40,772 nucleotides of DNA from the NCBI GenBank assembly GCA_030679035.1, contig JAUXTH010000194.1, forward strand, positions 1 through 40,772, given 5' to 3'. Below the pieces are notes generated by a model. The model worked only from the letters and a program-made list of their open reading frames with translations. It was not told where the DNA came from and searched no databases. A program made the position numbers and the translations under genes. The stretch's first letter is position 1, and each line of letters opens with the position of its first letter. Shown here one piece after another: positions 1 through 8,435 of the stretch. Origin of the DNA: Methylobacter sp. Lineage in GTDB: Bacteria > Pseudomonadota > Gammaproteobacteria > Methylococcales > Methylomonadaceae.

Positions 1-37
1 TGTTGTAGTGGTTGGATTGAACGGTTAATATACATGG

Positions 38-97
38 AAGCTGGCATTAAGATGGTTACGATGGTTTGGCGACTAAAGTTTTTCATCATGCCAGCTT
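38..97 (+). terminator. Hairpin with T-rich tail, possible terminator
   Basis: The 10-base arms AAGCTGGCAT (38-47) and ATGCCAGCTT (88-97) are perfect inverted repeats. An inner GATG/CATC pairing extends the stem, and a T-rich run follows. This could end transcription of a gene lying left of the window. The loop of about 40 bases is long for an intrinsic terminator, so confidence is moderate. Nothing else was recognised in 1-277. Confidence 0.4.
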
Positions 98-277
98 TTT
101 CTTTTTAATTCATTTGTTTATCGCTTAAGTAAGTGCCATTCGTAGCAGAGACCATATGTAACTTAAGGGTACAGAACAATTTTTAATTTTGTATTGGCAA
201 TTAATGATGACAGGAGTGTATTCTTAAGAAAACTAGATAATTATTTTTAGGTCGATTCTTAATCAACGAGTGAGTAT

Positions 278-841
278 ATGCCAGGAAACCAACATGATCC
301 GCTGAAAGGTAGTCCTAAATACTATCGCACGATAGTGATTTTACTATTAGTTGCTTTTTTAATAGAAGCGATGGTTATTCTGATTATGAACACCAGGCCA
401 GCCGAAAATGCATTAGTATCGCTGTTTGGCGAAAAAATAGCGTTTTTGCTACAGCTCTTTTTTTGGGCTTCTATAGGAGCTACGATCTCATCATCTATTT
501 TTCTAAGTAACGATAAAAACTTAAATGAGCTTGAGCGTGCGAAGGACAAGCCAGATCCTGCAATTCTTCGCTATCCAAATGAGATTGATGTTTGGCTTTA
601 TGCACAGCGTATTCTGACAAGTGGTTTTTTAGGTGTTATCGGTGCCAGTTTATTTATCGTCGGTTTATGGTACTTTGAACTACCGCTTGAGGAATTCAAA
701 TCGAAGCACAAGCTTTTTCTGGCAATCGTGTCCTTCATAATTGGGCTATACCAAAGTGATTTTTTGACGGCTTTGAATTCGTTCTCGAAAAAATTGTTTC
801 AGCAGAGAAGTGAAAAAGAAGGTAAAAGCGATAATAACTGA
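278..841 (+). CDS. Hypothetical membrane protein (187 aa)
   Basis: No family was recognised. The protein has four hydrophobic segments, at about residues 18-37, 50-70, 110-131 and 144-162, separated by short charged loops, and a charged lysine- and glutamate-rich C-terminus. An inner-membrane location is therefore likely. The central loop around residues 75-105 is hydrophilic and ends in a conserved-looking stretch with Pro, Asn and Trp. The gene is AT-rich compared with the polysaccharide genes further on and stands alone, which suggests acquired DNA. Its general plan resembles that of the membrane protein at 34751-35326 but no clear sequence match was seen by eye. The start is an ATG preceded by only weak purine-rich sequence. 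Confidence 0.6.
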   Translation: MPGNQHDPLKGSPKYYRTIVILLLVAFLIEAMVILIMNTRPAENALVSLFGEKIAFLLQLFFWASIGATISSSIFLSNDKNLNELERAKDKPDPAILRYPNEIDVWLYAQRILTSGFLGVIGASLFIVGLWYFELPLEEFKSKHKLFLAIVSFIIGLYQSDFLTALNSFSKKLFQQRSEKEGKSDNN

Positions 842-1190
842 GCTGTTAACGAGCCACCCCCACACCCTAGACAACCGCTTTAAAGCCGTCAATTTGCTTA
901 TTAGTTGGTAACGAAGTAGCCAATGTCTATACTTCGCATTGTTTCATAATAGAAAAGTGCTGAGGTATAAAATGAGATTGTACGACAGAGACTATATGAA
1001 AAGGGAAGGGCCTGAGAAAAATTAGCAGTCAGAAATTGGACAATTTGAGACATTCAATAGCTCCAAATGACCGACAAGTATCAATTAATAAGTAGACCTT
1101 CACATCGATCAGCAATTATTTTTTCAACTTCAACTAAACTTGTGTTAGTACCAAATAGATACCAGCAATATACAGCAGAAAAGTCGCCAC
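842..1190. other. Intergenic stretch left of the IS3 element
   Basis: No convincing gene was seen. A 17-codon open frame at 972-1025 begins with a Met-Arg-Leu-Tyr-Asp-Arg-Asp-Tyr string that looks like a real protein N-terminus, but it stops after 17 residues and could be a remnant. The stretch is AT-rich and has no obvious repeat. Confidence 0.3.
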
Positions 1191-1246
1191 TAAAGTGGAC
1201 CCCGAAGTCCAGACAAATATTCTGCTAGTTTAAGATAGAGGCCTGT

Positions 1247-2149
1247 TCACATTACAGCTGCATGGCGCTGTCCCAATTCTTCTGCACGGGGAGTTGATGT
1301 CTCCTTCGCACGATTAAATTTATCTACGATCATCGCACCACCGCCTTTGGCTTTCTGGTACACCTGGCTCGGTGTTTGGTAGTCCAGTGATTGATGCAGC
1401 CTTTCCTCGTTGTAAAACAGGAAGTAGCGCGTCAGTCCCATTAGCAAGTCCTTCAGGTTGTCATGCTTCTTCAAATAGATCTCTTCATATTTCACCGTCC
1501 GCCATAGCCGTTCGACAAAAATATTGTCCAGTGCGCGGCCCCGTCCATCCATGCTGATGGTGATGCCGCTATTGAGCAGAACGCCGGTAAAGATTTCGCT
1601 GGTAAACTGCGAGCCTTGATCAGTATTAAAGATCTCCGGCGCTCCATAGTCTTTGATAGCCGCTTCCAGGCAGTCCACACAGAAGCTGGCATCCATCGTG
1701 TTCGATAACCGCCATGCCAGCACTTTACGGCTGTACCCGTCAATGATCGCGACCAGATAGACAAAGCCGCGCGGCAGTCTAATGTAAGTGATGTCAGTGC
1801 TCCACACCTGATTGGGCCGGTTGATATCAACGCCTCTGAGCAGGTAGGGATAAATTTTGTGCTGCGGATGCGGCTTGCTGGTATGGGGGCCGGGTGCCAT
1901 ACCTGCCAAGCCCAATGTTTGCATCAAGCGACGAATCCGTTTGCGATTAACCGCGTGCCCACAACAGCCGTGCAGATATTTCGTCATGCGCCGGGAGCCA
2001 TAAAACGGGTGCCGGGTGTACTCTTCATCCAGCAGCTGCAACAACAAAAGATCAAGCTCGCTAAGGTCTTTGTGTAATCGCTTTCTCTGGGCATAGACAA
2101 CCGAGCGGGTGACCGCGAGCAGCTGGCATTGCCTGGATAACGCGAGCAC
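1247..2149 (-). CDS. IS3-family transposase OrfB (DDE integrase domain)
   Basis: This is the catalytic half of the IS3 transposase. An HTH_21-like segment (HPFYGSRRM) precedes an rve integrase core. The DDE residues are visible in WSTDITY, NTDQGSQF and the VERLWRTVKYEE segment, with the usual spacing of about 35 residues between the second Asp and the Glu. The GTG at 2147-2149 is probably not the main start. The same frame is open upstream, and the product is more likely made as an OrfAB fusion by -1 slippage at 2200-2208. The length of 300 residues is normal for the family. Confidence 0.9.
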   Translation of the reverse strand: MLALSRQCQLLAVTRSVVYAQRKRLHKDLSELDLLLLQLLDEEYTRHPFYGSRRMTKYLHGCCGHAVNRKRIRRLMQTLGLAGMAPGPHTSKPHPQHKIYPYLLRGVDINRPNQVWSTDITYIRLPRGFVYLVAIIDGYSRKVLAWRLSNTMDASFCVDCLEAAIKDYGAPEIFNTDQGSQFTSEIFTGVLLNSGITISMDGRGRALDNIFVERLWRTVKYEEIYLKKHDNLKDLLMGLTRYFLFYNEERLHQSLDYQTPSQVYQKAKGGGAMIVDKFNRAKETSTPRAEELGQRHAAVM

Positions 2150-2181
2150 TTCATCCGGTGCTACCCAGGCCTGCCGCTCCT

Positions 2182-2505
2182 CTACTGGCTGATCCCAGAC
2201 TTTTTTTTAAGCCAGTCCAATTCCATATTCAACTGTCCTATCTTGGCGTAAAGTCGGTCCGGGTCACTTTGGGCATCAACCGGTTTTGGCCCACGCTTGC
2301 CTTCGAACAAGCTACCCGCATTCGCCAGCAACTCTTTTTTCCATTGATTCACTTGGGTTGGATGCACACCAAATTCCTGAGCGATCTCATTGATGGTTTT
2401 AGTCCCTTTGACCGCTTCCAAAGCAACCTTGGCTTTTTGCGTGCCGGTAAAAATCTTACGCTTTTTTTCACTCACAACCTGCTCCTTTTTATCGCAGGCT
2501 ACCAT
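2182..2505 (-). CDS. IS3-family transposase OrfA (helix-turn-helix)
   Basis: OrfA is the 107-residue DNA-binding subunit. It has an HTH_Tnp_1 domain, with the recognisable stretch INEIAQEFGVHPTQVNQWKK at about residues 37-56, followed by a short leucine-zipper-like segment (IGQLNMELDWLKKK). It ends 33 bases upstream of the nominal OrfB start. A run of eight A followed by G near its end gives the slippery signal for producing the fused transposase. Its start lies close inside the right terminal repeat, as expected for IS3 elements. Confidence 0.88.
   Translation of the reverse strand: MVACDKKEQVVSEKKRKIFTGTQKAKVALEAVKGTKTINEIAQEFGVHPTQVNQWKKELLANAGSLFEGKRGPKPVDAQSDPDRLYAKIGQLNMELDWLKKKSGISQ
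2200..2208 (-). promoter_or_regulatory. Programmed -1 frameshift site (A8G) between orfA and orfB
   Basis: On the minus strand the sequence reads CTTAAAAAAAAGTC. OrfA decodes CTT AAA AAA AAG. After a one-base backward slip the next codons are GTC TGG GAT CAG CCA, which continue without a stop into OrfB. This is the standard IS3-family arrangement. The site is seen directly; its use is inferred from the family. Confidence 0.75.
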
Positions 2506-2628
2506 CTTAAATTATTGTCCGGATATTGGGGGCCACTTTAATCTTTTTCAAAGAGATGGGTTGTCCGGTTTTTTTACTGCTGACGGGGTTATCTGTTACT
2601 CCCCTTATTATTTATGTGTATTCTTGAT

Positions 2629-3345
2629 TTAAATAGGGATAAATACCCTAGCAACTGACTGAATGGCATTTTTGATCTGCCGGTGAGACCTGTCGGCCAT
2701 GATTTGTGCCATCATATCTTGAGCGTTAATTATTTTTCCGAACAGTCTTTCAAAGCTCAGGTTTAGTTCATCCCCTTCCCCCCCTTCACCTGTGCTTAAC
2801 AAAAACAGCTGATTATTACTATCGTGCTTGGTTCTGAGCAACCATGAAGCCAACTCGATATTGCGGGCACTATCATATAGTTTTTGTGCTTCCAGCATAT
2901 TATAGAAATATACAGATCTATGCCCATCATAAGAATCTAGAACCATGGTTTCCAGGCCCACGATTAGTGCTTTTACTCTGTCGCCCTCGTATTGCTGGTC
3001 AAATGCCAGACGAATCGCATCTATACTGGTTTTGTTATTTACCTTGGGAAACGGGTTGGTTGTGATAGGGGTAACGGACTCTTTAATTGAGGCATACCCT
3101 GCTTTTTTCCATTCCTTGGGATTGCGCTTGTAAAGTTTCACCGCTAGCTCCTTGAGCGCAGAAAAAACCATTTTCTGATGAGTTTCTGTCACCAGGTCAA
3201 CATCACTTTTAATCACAGAACTGAATTCAAATGTTCGCCCCTTGACACTTTGTTTACCGTTGGCACATCCGTTCAGCAGCCATAGACTTAATAGAGCAAG
3301 CACTATCAGCGCCTTTGTTTTTGATTGAATAACGAGTATCTTCAC
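2629..3345 (-). CDS. Putative lipoprotein, unknown function (238 aa)
   Basis: The N-terminus has a lysine-rich start, a hydrophobic stretch and a lipobox LLNGC at about residues 23-27, so the mature protein should be lipid-anchored in the envelope. The rest is mostly helical and charged. It carries a glycine- and glutamate-rich acidic loop (GEGGEGDE) at about residues 181-188, and the segment after it recalls proteins that act on cell-surface assembly, but no family can be named. The gene is isolated between the IS3 element and the IS6 remnant. It reads on the minus strand, the same as the signalling operon upstream, but the intervening 500 bases make cotranscription unlikely. Confidence 0.65.
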   Translation of the reverse strand: MKILVIQSKTKALIVLALLSLWLLNGCANGKQSVKGRTFEFSSVIKSDVDLVTETHQKMVFSALKELAVKLYKRNPKEWKKAGYASIKESVTPITTNPFPKVNNKTSIDAIRLAFDQQYEGDRVKALIVGLETMVLDSYDGHRSVYFYNMLEAQKLYDSARNIELASWLLRTKHDSNNQLFLLSTGEGGEGDELNLSFERLFGKIINAQDMMAQIMADRSHRQIKNAIQSVARVFIPI

Positions 3346-3430
3346 AAGCTGACGTTGAAAATTATTAAATTTTCAATTATATGTGAAACGAAGCAAAAAG
3401 TTACCATTTTTTTTGCCCCCAAAAACTGGC

Positions 3431-3854
3431 GGTTTTGTCGCAAAGTTTGTAAAACTGAGAGATATTTATTTTTTTAAGAATTGAATGACCGGTGATCAGT
3501 TTTAAAGGAGCTCACTTTCCAAAAGATATTATTTTTCACGCCGTTTTTTCTATGTCCGGTATGGTATGCCGTTTCCTATCGAGACCTTGAAGAAATTCTG
3601 GAAGAAAGGGGTGTTAAAGTGGATCACGCCACCCTCAATCGCTGGGTTGTTCGCCATTCATCTTCCTTAGCGATAGCTGCTAAAAATCGTAAGCGTACTG
3701 TTGCAACTTCGTGGCGGATGGATGAGCCCTATATCAAAATCAGAGGCGAATGGGTTTACCTGTATCGAGCTGTCGATGAATTTGGAGATACCATTGATTT
3801 TATGCTCTCCGAATGCCGTGATGGCGAGGCGGCTACAGCCTTCTTCAAACCGGC
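3431..3854 (+). mobile_element. IS6-family element, 5' remnant with broken transposase
   Basis: The left terminal repeat is visible at about 3431 (GGTTTTGTCGCAAAGTTT), close to the IS6-family consensus. The transposase starts near 3501 with the FKGAHFPKDII string in one frame. It then shifts frame near 3560, where SYRDLEEILEERGVKVDHAT begins, and runs through the first catalytic Asp (WRMDEPYIKIRGEWVYLYRAVD) before it stops resembling the family at about 3850. The second half of the transposase and the right end are missing. The remnant abuts the stop codon of the OmpR-family regulator on the opposite strand, so a deletion probably joined them. Non-functional. Confidence 0.8.
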
Positions 3855-4556
3855 TTATGAGGCATCCAACTTGTAACCGAATCCTCGCACAGTCTTGAGA
3901 AGTTTTAGCTCGTAATCGTCATCGATTTTTCGTCTCAACTGGCGAATATAGACATCCACCACATTGGTCAATGGGTCGCTGCTGTAGCCCCATACTTGTT
4001 CCAGTATTCGGGTACGGCTCAACACCTTTCCGGGCGTCCGCATAAGGCATTCCAGTAAGGAAAACTCCTTCGGCGTCAGCTCGATTAGAGTGTCTCCGCG
4101 CCTCACTTCATGTGTTTCCCCGTTCAATATGAGGTCGGCTATCTGTAATTCTTTGGTTTCCGGTTTGGTCTCGCCGCCAGCACCACGGCGGCGCATCAGA
4201 ACCTCGATTCGGGCAAGCAGTTCCTCAAATGCGAAAGGCTTGGTCATATAGTCATCGGCGCCCGAGCGCAAGCCGGTCACCTTGTCCTGCACGGTGTCTC
4301 TGGCCGTCAACATTAGAATCGGAGTGTGGATGCCACCGTTACGCAAGCGCTCGCAAACCTGTCGGCCATTGAGATCAGGCAAGCCCAGATCCAGGATGAT
4401 GACCTGAAACTTACCCTCGGCGCCCAGCGCTACGGCCTCCAGTCCGCTTCGGGCCACCTCGACGGCATAGCCTTCCGCCTTCAGTCCGCGCTGAACAAAA
4501 TTGACAATCCGTTCATCGTCTTCCACCAACAGAACTCGCATGTATCCGATACTCAT
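3855..4556 (-). CDS. OmpR/PhoB-family response regulator
   Basis: This is a two-domain DNA-binding regulator. The receiver domain spans about residues 6-120, with the acidic pair E12-D13-D14, phospho-acceptor Asp56 in ILDLGLPDL, the conserved Thr in MLTAR and Lys in TKPF. A winged-helix domain occupies about residues 135-231 (LTPKEFSLLECLM, DVYIRQLRRKID, VRGFGYKL). ATG at 4541 (MRVLLVEDD) is an equally good start and fits the usual N-terminus better. It is the last gene of the kinase operon, 18 bases after the canonical kinase, which is its probable partner. Its stop codon sits at the junction with the IS6 remnant, although the C-terminal motif is complete. Confidence 0.93.
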   Translation of the reverse strand: MSIGYMRVLLVEDDERIVNFVQRGLKAEGYAVEVARSGLEAVALGAEGKFQVIILDLGLPDLNGRQVCERLRNGGIHTPILMLTARDTVQDKVTGLRSGADDYMTKPFAFEELLARIEVLMRRRGAGGETKPETKELQIADLILNGETHEVRRGDTLIELTPKEFSLLECLMRTPGKVLSRTRILEQVWGYSSDPLTNVVDVYIRQLRRKIDDDYELKLLKTVRGFGYKLDAS

Positions 4557-4574
4557 AAGATTATTTTATGTAAG

Positions 4575-6176
4575 TTAGTTTTCATTTAGCTGGTTGTCAT
4601 CCTGTTCTATCGAAATCAGCGGAAGCGTTACCGTGAACGTCGAGCCTGAGTTTTCAATGCTGGTCACGGTGATGCGTCCGCCGTGCGCCTTCGTGATCGA
4701 CTTGGCCATCGGTAAGCCTAGGCCCTTGCCGTCGTCCCGAGAGCTCAGGGCATTCTGGCTGCGGAAATGGCGGTCGAAAATACGCTCCAAATCCTGGGCG
4801 GGTATGCCTATGCCTTGATCCGTGAGGCTGAAGCTTGCCTCTTTTCCGTTTACCCGTAAAGCGACCGCGATGTGTCCTTCTGGGGTTGAATATCGGCAGG
4901 CATTGTCGCCGAGAATGAATAGTACCTGTCGAAGCCGTTCTTTGTCACCGCGTACCCACACAGGATCGGCTACTGTATCCAGGGAAACCGATAGCGAGTG
5001 TTCCTCCGCCATTACTTGAAAATTCTCGACGGCGCCGGCCACCAGTTCTGCCAGGTCCAAGCTGTCCCATTCAAATTGGAGGTTGGCGGTTTCGGTGCGG
5101 GCTAAAAACAACAGGTCGTTGACGTATTTTCCCAATTGCATCGCCAGATCGACGATGCGGTGCAGCGCGTCCTTATATTCTTCGGCATCCCGATCCTGGC
5201 CTCGCAGAGTGACCTCCGCCTCCCCGCGGATGACGGTAATCGGGGTGCGCAGTTCATGGCTGATGTCGGCTAAAAACTCGCGCCGCTCGTTGTCCATGCG
5301 TTTTAATTCTGCATTTAACTGATGGAGTTCCAAAGTGCGTTCGGCCACCCTTTTCTCCAACGCGGCGCGTCCCTCGCGCAGTTTATTTTGCTGAACTTCC
5401 AGTTCCTGCGCCATTTGATTGAAGTGGCTGGCGAGGTAGCCGAATTCGTCGCGGCTATCGAGAGCAATGCGGTAATCCAAATTACCGGAGGCAATCTCGT
5501 CGGTACCCGTCATCAACGCATCGATAGGTTTCCTAAAGCCGCGCAGCAATAATATCCCGGCCGTCAGGCTAAATAGCGCCGCAGTCAATGACGCCAAGAT
5601 AGCGATCCAATGTGACTGAGCGACCAAATCCTCCAGTTCTTGCTTGGCCTGTCCGGCCTTTTCCCGTTCGGCGTTGATGGCTGTATCGATCAGAGGTTGG
5701 AATTTTCCGTCGATTTCTTCTTCGGAGAATTTCGACAACGCTTGCACCGCCATTTCGGTCTTACCCTGTTGACGCAAGCGCTCGACTTCGTCGAACCGAT
5801 ACTCGCTGGCATCCAGAAAAGCGGTGAAGTGGGCAACCCTTTCCAGCTCTGCGGGTTTATCAGGCCAATCATCACCATGATTCTCTGCGACCGCAGTATT
5901 TCTAAGTTCCTGCATCGCTTCGTAGAGGCGATACTTGGATGATTCTACACCGGCTTCCGCAGTGGGGCTGGCCGTTACCAGTCTATCCATCCGCTGTTTG
6001 AAGTGGCGATAGGCTTCCTGAGACAAGCGCTCGTAACGATCGAAAGCCTCATATGCCGCTTGGCTGCGCTGAAAATTCCGGGCAACCTGGTTTGAACCCC
6101 AATAGAGTGCGAATCCTAAAAATAAGACAAAGCCGAACGAAACAACGATGACTACTGCCAAGCGGAAACGAAACAT
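4575..6176 (-). CDS. Membrane sensor histidine kinase (canonical)
   Basis: The architecture is TM1 at about residues 8-28, an extracytoplasmic helical sensor of about 160 residues, TM2 at about 192-212, HAMP to about 265, a short coiled coil, HisKA and HATPase_c. Phospho-acceptor His307 is intact in ADISHELRTP. The N-box (LGDNACRYS), G1 (DQGIGIP), F-box (IFDRHF) and G2 (GKGLGLPMAK) are all present, so kinase activity is expected. The helical sensor resembles four-helix-bundle periplasmic domains. The gene follows the lipoprotein by 5 bases and precedes the regulator by 18, so the three genes are very likely one transcript. No ligand can be deduced. Confidence 0.92.
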   Translation of the reverse strand: MFRFRLAVVIVVSFGFVLFLGFALYWGSNQVARNFQRSQAAYEAFDRYERLSQEAYRHFKQRMDRLVTASPTAEAGVESSKYRLYEAMQELRNTAVAENHGDDWPDKPAELERVAHFTAFLDASEYRFDEVERLRQQGKTEMAVQALSKFSEEEIDGKFQPLIDTAINAEREKAGQAKQELEDLVAQSHWIAILASLTAALFSLTAGILLLRGFRKPIDALMTGTDEIASGNLDYRIALDSRDEFGYLASHFNQMAQELEVQQNKLREGRAALEKRVAERTLELHQLNAELKRMDNERREFLADISHELRTPITVIRGEAEVTLRGQDRDAEEYKDALHRIVDLAMQLGKYVNDLLFLARTETANLQFEWDSLDLAELVAGAVENFQVMAEEHSLSVSLDTVADPVWVRGDKERLRQVLFILGDNACRYSTPEGHIAVALRVNGKEASFSLTDQGIGIPAQDLERIFDRHFRSQNALSSRDDGKGLGLPMAKSITKAHGGRITVTSIENSGSTFTVTLPLISIEQDDNQLNEN

Positions 6177-6181
6177 ACGTT

Positions 6182-6748
6182 CTAATTGGTGTCGCCGGTC
6201 TCGTCCAGATGTTTTTCCATGGACCTGATGGCTTCCAGCTTTTCTCGTAGAAGCTGAGCTTCATTTTTCTTCGATCCATTGGTATCTTTCGATTCCAGAA
6301 CAGATTGGACGGTTTTTTGTTTGTGCTCCAGCGAACCGAGTTTTCTCGACACATTCTGTAGACGTTTTAAGGCTTCGGTATGAATAGCGACAAATCGCTG
6401 CATTCGTTCATCGGCCAGGCTTCCGGGGGGAATAGAGTTTACCCCGTTCAGAATTTTGGGGATGTCGCCACAGGCATCGGAAAGTAAGCGGCCCACCATC
6501 AGGTGCAAGTGTACTCCTGCTCCGGGAGGATTTTTTTGGCGCTTCAATAAGGTGTGACATACATCGGCGCGTGAGGAAGCGGGTATTTTGCTCATGTTGG
6601 CTCCGAAAGCCAGCAGTTCATCAAAGTCCGACTGCGCGTAGGGGTCGTTATAACGGTCTGGATAACCGGAATACATTTGAGCGCATCCTGTCAGCAACAA
6701 GAAGCTTAGCGCTAAACTGATGTTTCGAATAGAAGGTAATGACAGCAT
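6182..6748 (-). CDS. QseG-like outer-membrane lipoprotein of a kinase operon
   Basis: I place the start at ATG 6748, which gives a standard lipoprotein signal (21 residues ending LLLTG before Cys). The longer frame starts with GTG at 6781 inside the upstream kinase gene. The mature part has a Tyr/Asp-rich segment, two Cys that could pair (in DVCHTLL and SDACGDI), a predicted helical region, and a charged coiled-coil-like C-terminus. In E. coli the glrK-qseG-glrR operon encodes a lipoprotein between the kinase and the regulator, and QseG activates GlrK. By position and general character this protein looks like that type. The assignment is from context and weak resemblance, not a firm match. 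Confidence 0.6.
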   Translation of the reverse strand: MLSLPSIRNISLALSFLLLTGCAQMYSGYPDRYNDPYAQSDFDELLAFGANMSKIPASSRADVCHTLLKRQKNPPGAGVHLHLMVGRLLSDACGDIPKILNGVNSIPPGSLADERMQRFVAIHTEALKRLQNVSRKLGSLEHKQKTVQSVLESKDTNGSKKNEAQLLREKLEAIRSMEKHLDETGDTN

Positions 6749-6770
6749 AAATAGTGTTGTTCCAAATTTT

Positions 6771-8435
6771 TCAGGCTTCACCGGTTAACGGCAGTTGAAC
6801 GCGGATGCGGGCCCCATGTTGATCTTGTCTTGCGTCAATAATGTCGACTTTGCCCTGATGGTTGGTGACATACTCTTTCACAATAGCCAGCCCCAATCCT
6901 GGACCTTCGACATACTCGTCGCCTTGGGAGGTCTTGCCGCGGAAAAAGGGTTCGAACACATGCGAACGTTCATCCGGTTCAATGCCCGGACCCTCATCTT
7001 CGACTTCCAATTCCATCTGCGTGCCCGAATCGCGCAGCATAATGCGTATTTCGCCGCCCACCGGCGAATATTTCACCGCATTCGACATTAACTGCTCGAT
7101 AATGCTGCGCAATTGGTCGTGGATTCCGGCAATCTCGACCGGCCTGACCAACTTTTTCACGCTAATCGACTTGGTCTGTAGACGGCTTTGAAAATCCGCG
7201 ATGACTGACTCAAGCAAGTTTTTCATATTGACGGTTGCTTTGCGGTTCAGCTCCGGCTTCGAGTTGATCTGACTATAACGAACCAATTCTTCGGACACTG
7301 TTTTCAGCTTGTCGACATTGCTACAGAGTAGCTGTGCAAACTCCTGCCGTACACTGTCCTGTTCCTCATTCGCTTCGTTTACAAGCAGTTCGGCGGCCTC
7401 AAGGATACTCTCCAACGGCAGGTCGATCTCGCGGGCCACGTTGTGCATGAACTGCTGTTTGGAAACTTCCAGCTCCATCAAATGCGTACGCAGCCATTCC
7501 AGGCGATTGCCTAGATAGCGCATATCTGAAGGGCCTTCAACATCGATCGGTTCGTCGAGTTCTCCCGAACCGAGACGGCGGATGCTGGTATCCAACTGCC
7601 GCATTGAACGCGAGAGTATAACCAACAGTATCGCGATGAAGATAAACGAGATGGCCAACAGAACCGCACCCTTGATTAACAGTCCCTGCTCAAGCGATTC
7701 TGATTGTTGGCGCAATTCGTTGAATTCATGGTCAACGTGGTTCTCGAATTCACGCGAAAGGCTGGAGGAGGAATCACGCAGCCCTTGGAACGCTTCATCG
7801 ACCGGCAGTTTAAGATTATTCTCGCTCGCCGAACCAATGATCTGTTGATAAATCAGATTTTCCTTTTCCGATAACTCGTTAACCAGTAGAGCGATTTTGT
7901 TATCGACATGGAGTTTTAGTAATTCGCTCAAGGCTTGTTTGAACGATGCCCGCGTACTTTCATACGATTGCTGCTCATAAGGCTGACGTAGGGTTGGGTC
8001 TGACAGCAGAACGAATAGTCTGGCTTTTCGCTCAATATCGCCGGTCTTTTGCAAAACCGAGCGTATCGCCTTAGTTTGTTCGAAGACTTGGGAATTGATA
8101 GTCCTGCCCAATGCCGAGGTTTCGCGCATGCCAAAAGCAGCGTACATCACGGCGAAAAAAAGCGGAATAACGGCAATTACAAAGCCCAGGACGATAAGGG
8201 ACTTTAACGATAGAAGATTTTTGAACTTTATCCGGTTGAAAAGAGATGTAAGTCGTTCTCCTTGATTCGACCATGGCTTTGACAAAAGTTTCGATAAATC
8301 CGGTTTTTTGAACATATCCAGAACAAGGTTGGTAATGAATGCTTTCATTGATTTGTGTATTTGATTGTCAAAAGTAAGCCTCTCTACAATAAACCATTCG
8401 GGATGCCGCACTGCAAGGGAACCCGATTTGGGCAT
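6771..8435 (-). CDS. GlrK-like sensor kinase homologue lacking the phospho-acceptor His (pseudokinase)
   Basis: The protein has TM1 at about residues 79-101, a helical periplasmic sensor at about 102-250, TM2 at about 252-275, HAMP at about 276-328, an H-box segment, and a complete HATPase_c domain (N452 in the N-box, D480-E-G-P-G, FEPFF, GPGLGL at 511-516). In the H-box the string is FMHNVAREIDLP, so the position of the essential His is Arg335 (codon CGC, read from 7433 to 7431), and the usual Arg/Lys-Thr after the Glu is Asp-Leu. It should bind ATP but cannot autophosphorylate in the usual way. It is the first gene of the operon. The N-terminus before TM1 is long, and ATG 8348 is an alternative start. 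Confidence 0.88.
   Translation of the reverse strand: MPKSGSLAVRHPEWFIVERLTFDNQIHKSMKAFITNLVLDMFKKPDLSKLLSKPWSNQGERLTSLFNRIKFKNLLSLKSLIVLGFVIAVIPLFFAVMYAAFGMRETSALGRTINSQVFEQTKAIRSVLQKTGDIERKARLFVLLSDPTLRQPYEQQSYESTRASFKQALSELLKLHVDNKIALLVNELSEKENLIYQQIIGSASENNLKLPVDEAFQGLRDSSSSLSREFENHVDHEFNELRQQSESLEQGLLIKGAVLLAISFIFIAILLVILSRSMRQLDTSIRRLGSGELDEPIDVEGPSDMRYLGNRLEWLRTHLMELEVSKQQFMHNVAREIDLPLESILEAAELLVNEANEEQDSVRQEFAQLLCSNVDKLKTVSEELVRYSQINSKPELNRKATVNMKNLLESVIADFQSRLQTKSISVKKLVRPVEIAGIHDQLRSIIEQLMSNAVKYSPVGGEIRIMLRDSGTQMELEVEDEGPGIEPDERSHVFEPFFRGKTSQGDEYVEGPGLGLAIVKEYVTNHQGKVDIIDARQDQHGARIRVQLPLTGEA

Larger units (their letters stand above)
1191..2540 (-). mobile_element. IS3-family insertion sequence, complete
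   Basis: The element is about 1350 bases long with imperfect terminal inverted repeats. The left end begins TAAAGTGGACCCC at 1191, and the right end read on the minus strand begins TAAAGTGGCCCCC at 2540. About 20 of the first 26 positions match. It holds two overlapping frames, orfA and orfB, read on the minus strand. No clear target-site duplication is visible next to these ends, so the exact termini may be off by a few bases or one flank may have changed since insertion. Both frames look intact, so it may still be mobile. Confidence 0.85.

Noticed and set aside
6771-8435. Possibility that His331 in the H-box segment of the first kinase is the phospho-acceptor
   Set aside because: It lies four residues before the normal position and lacks the following Glu, so it does not align with the catalytic His.
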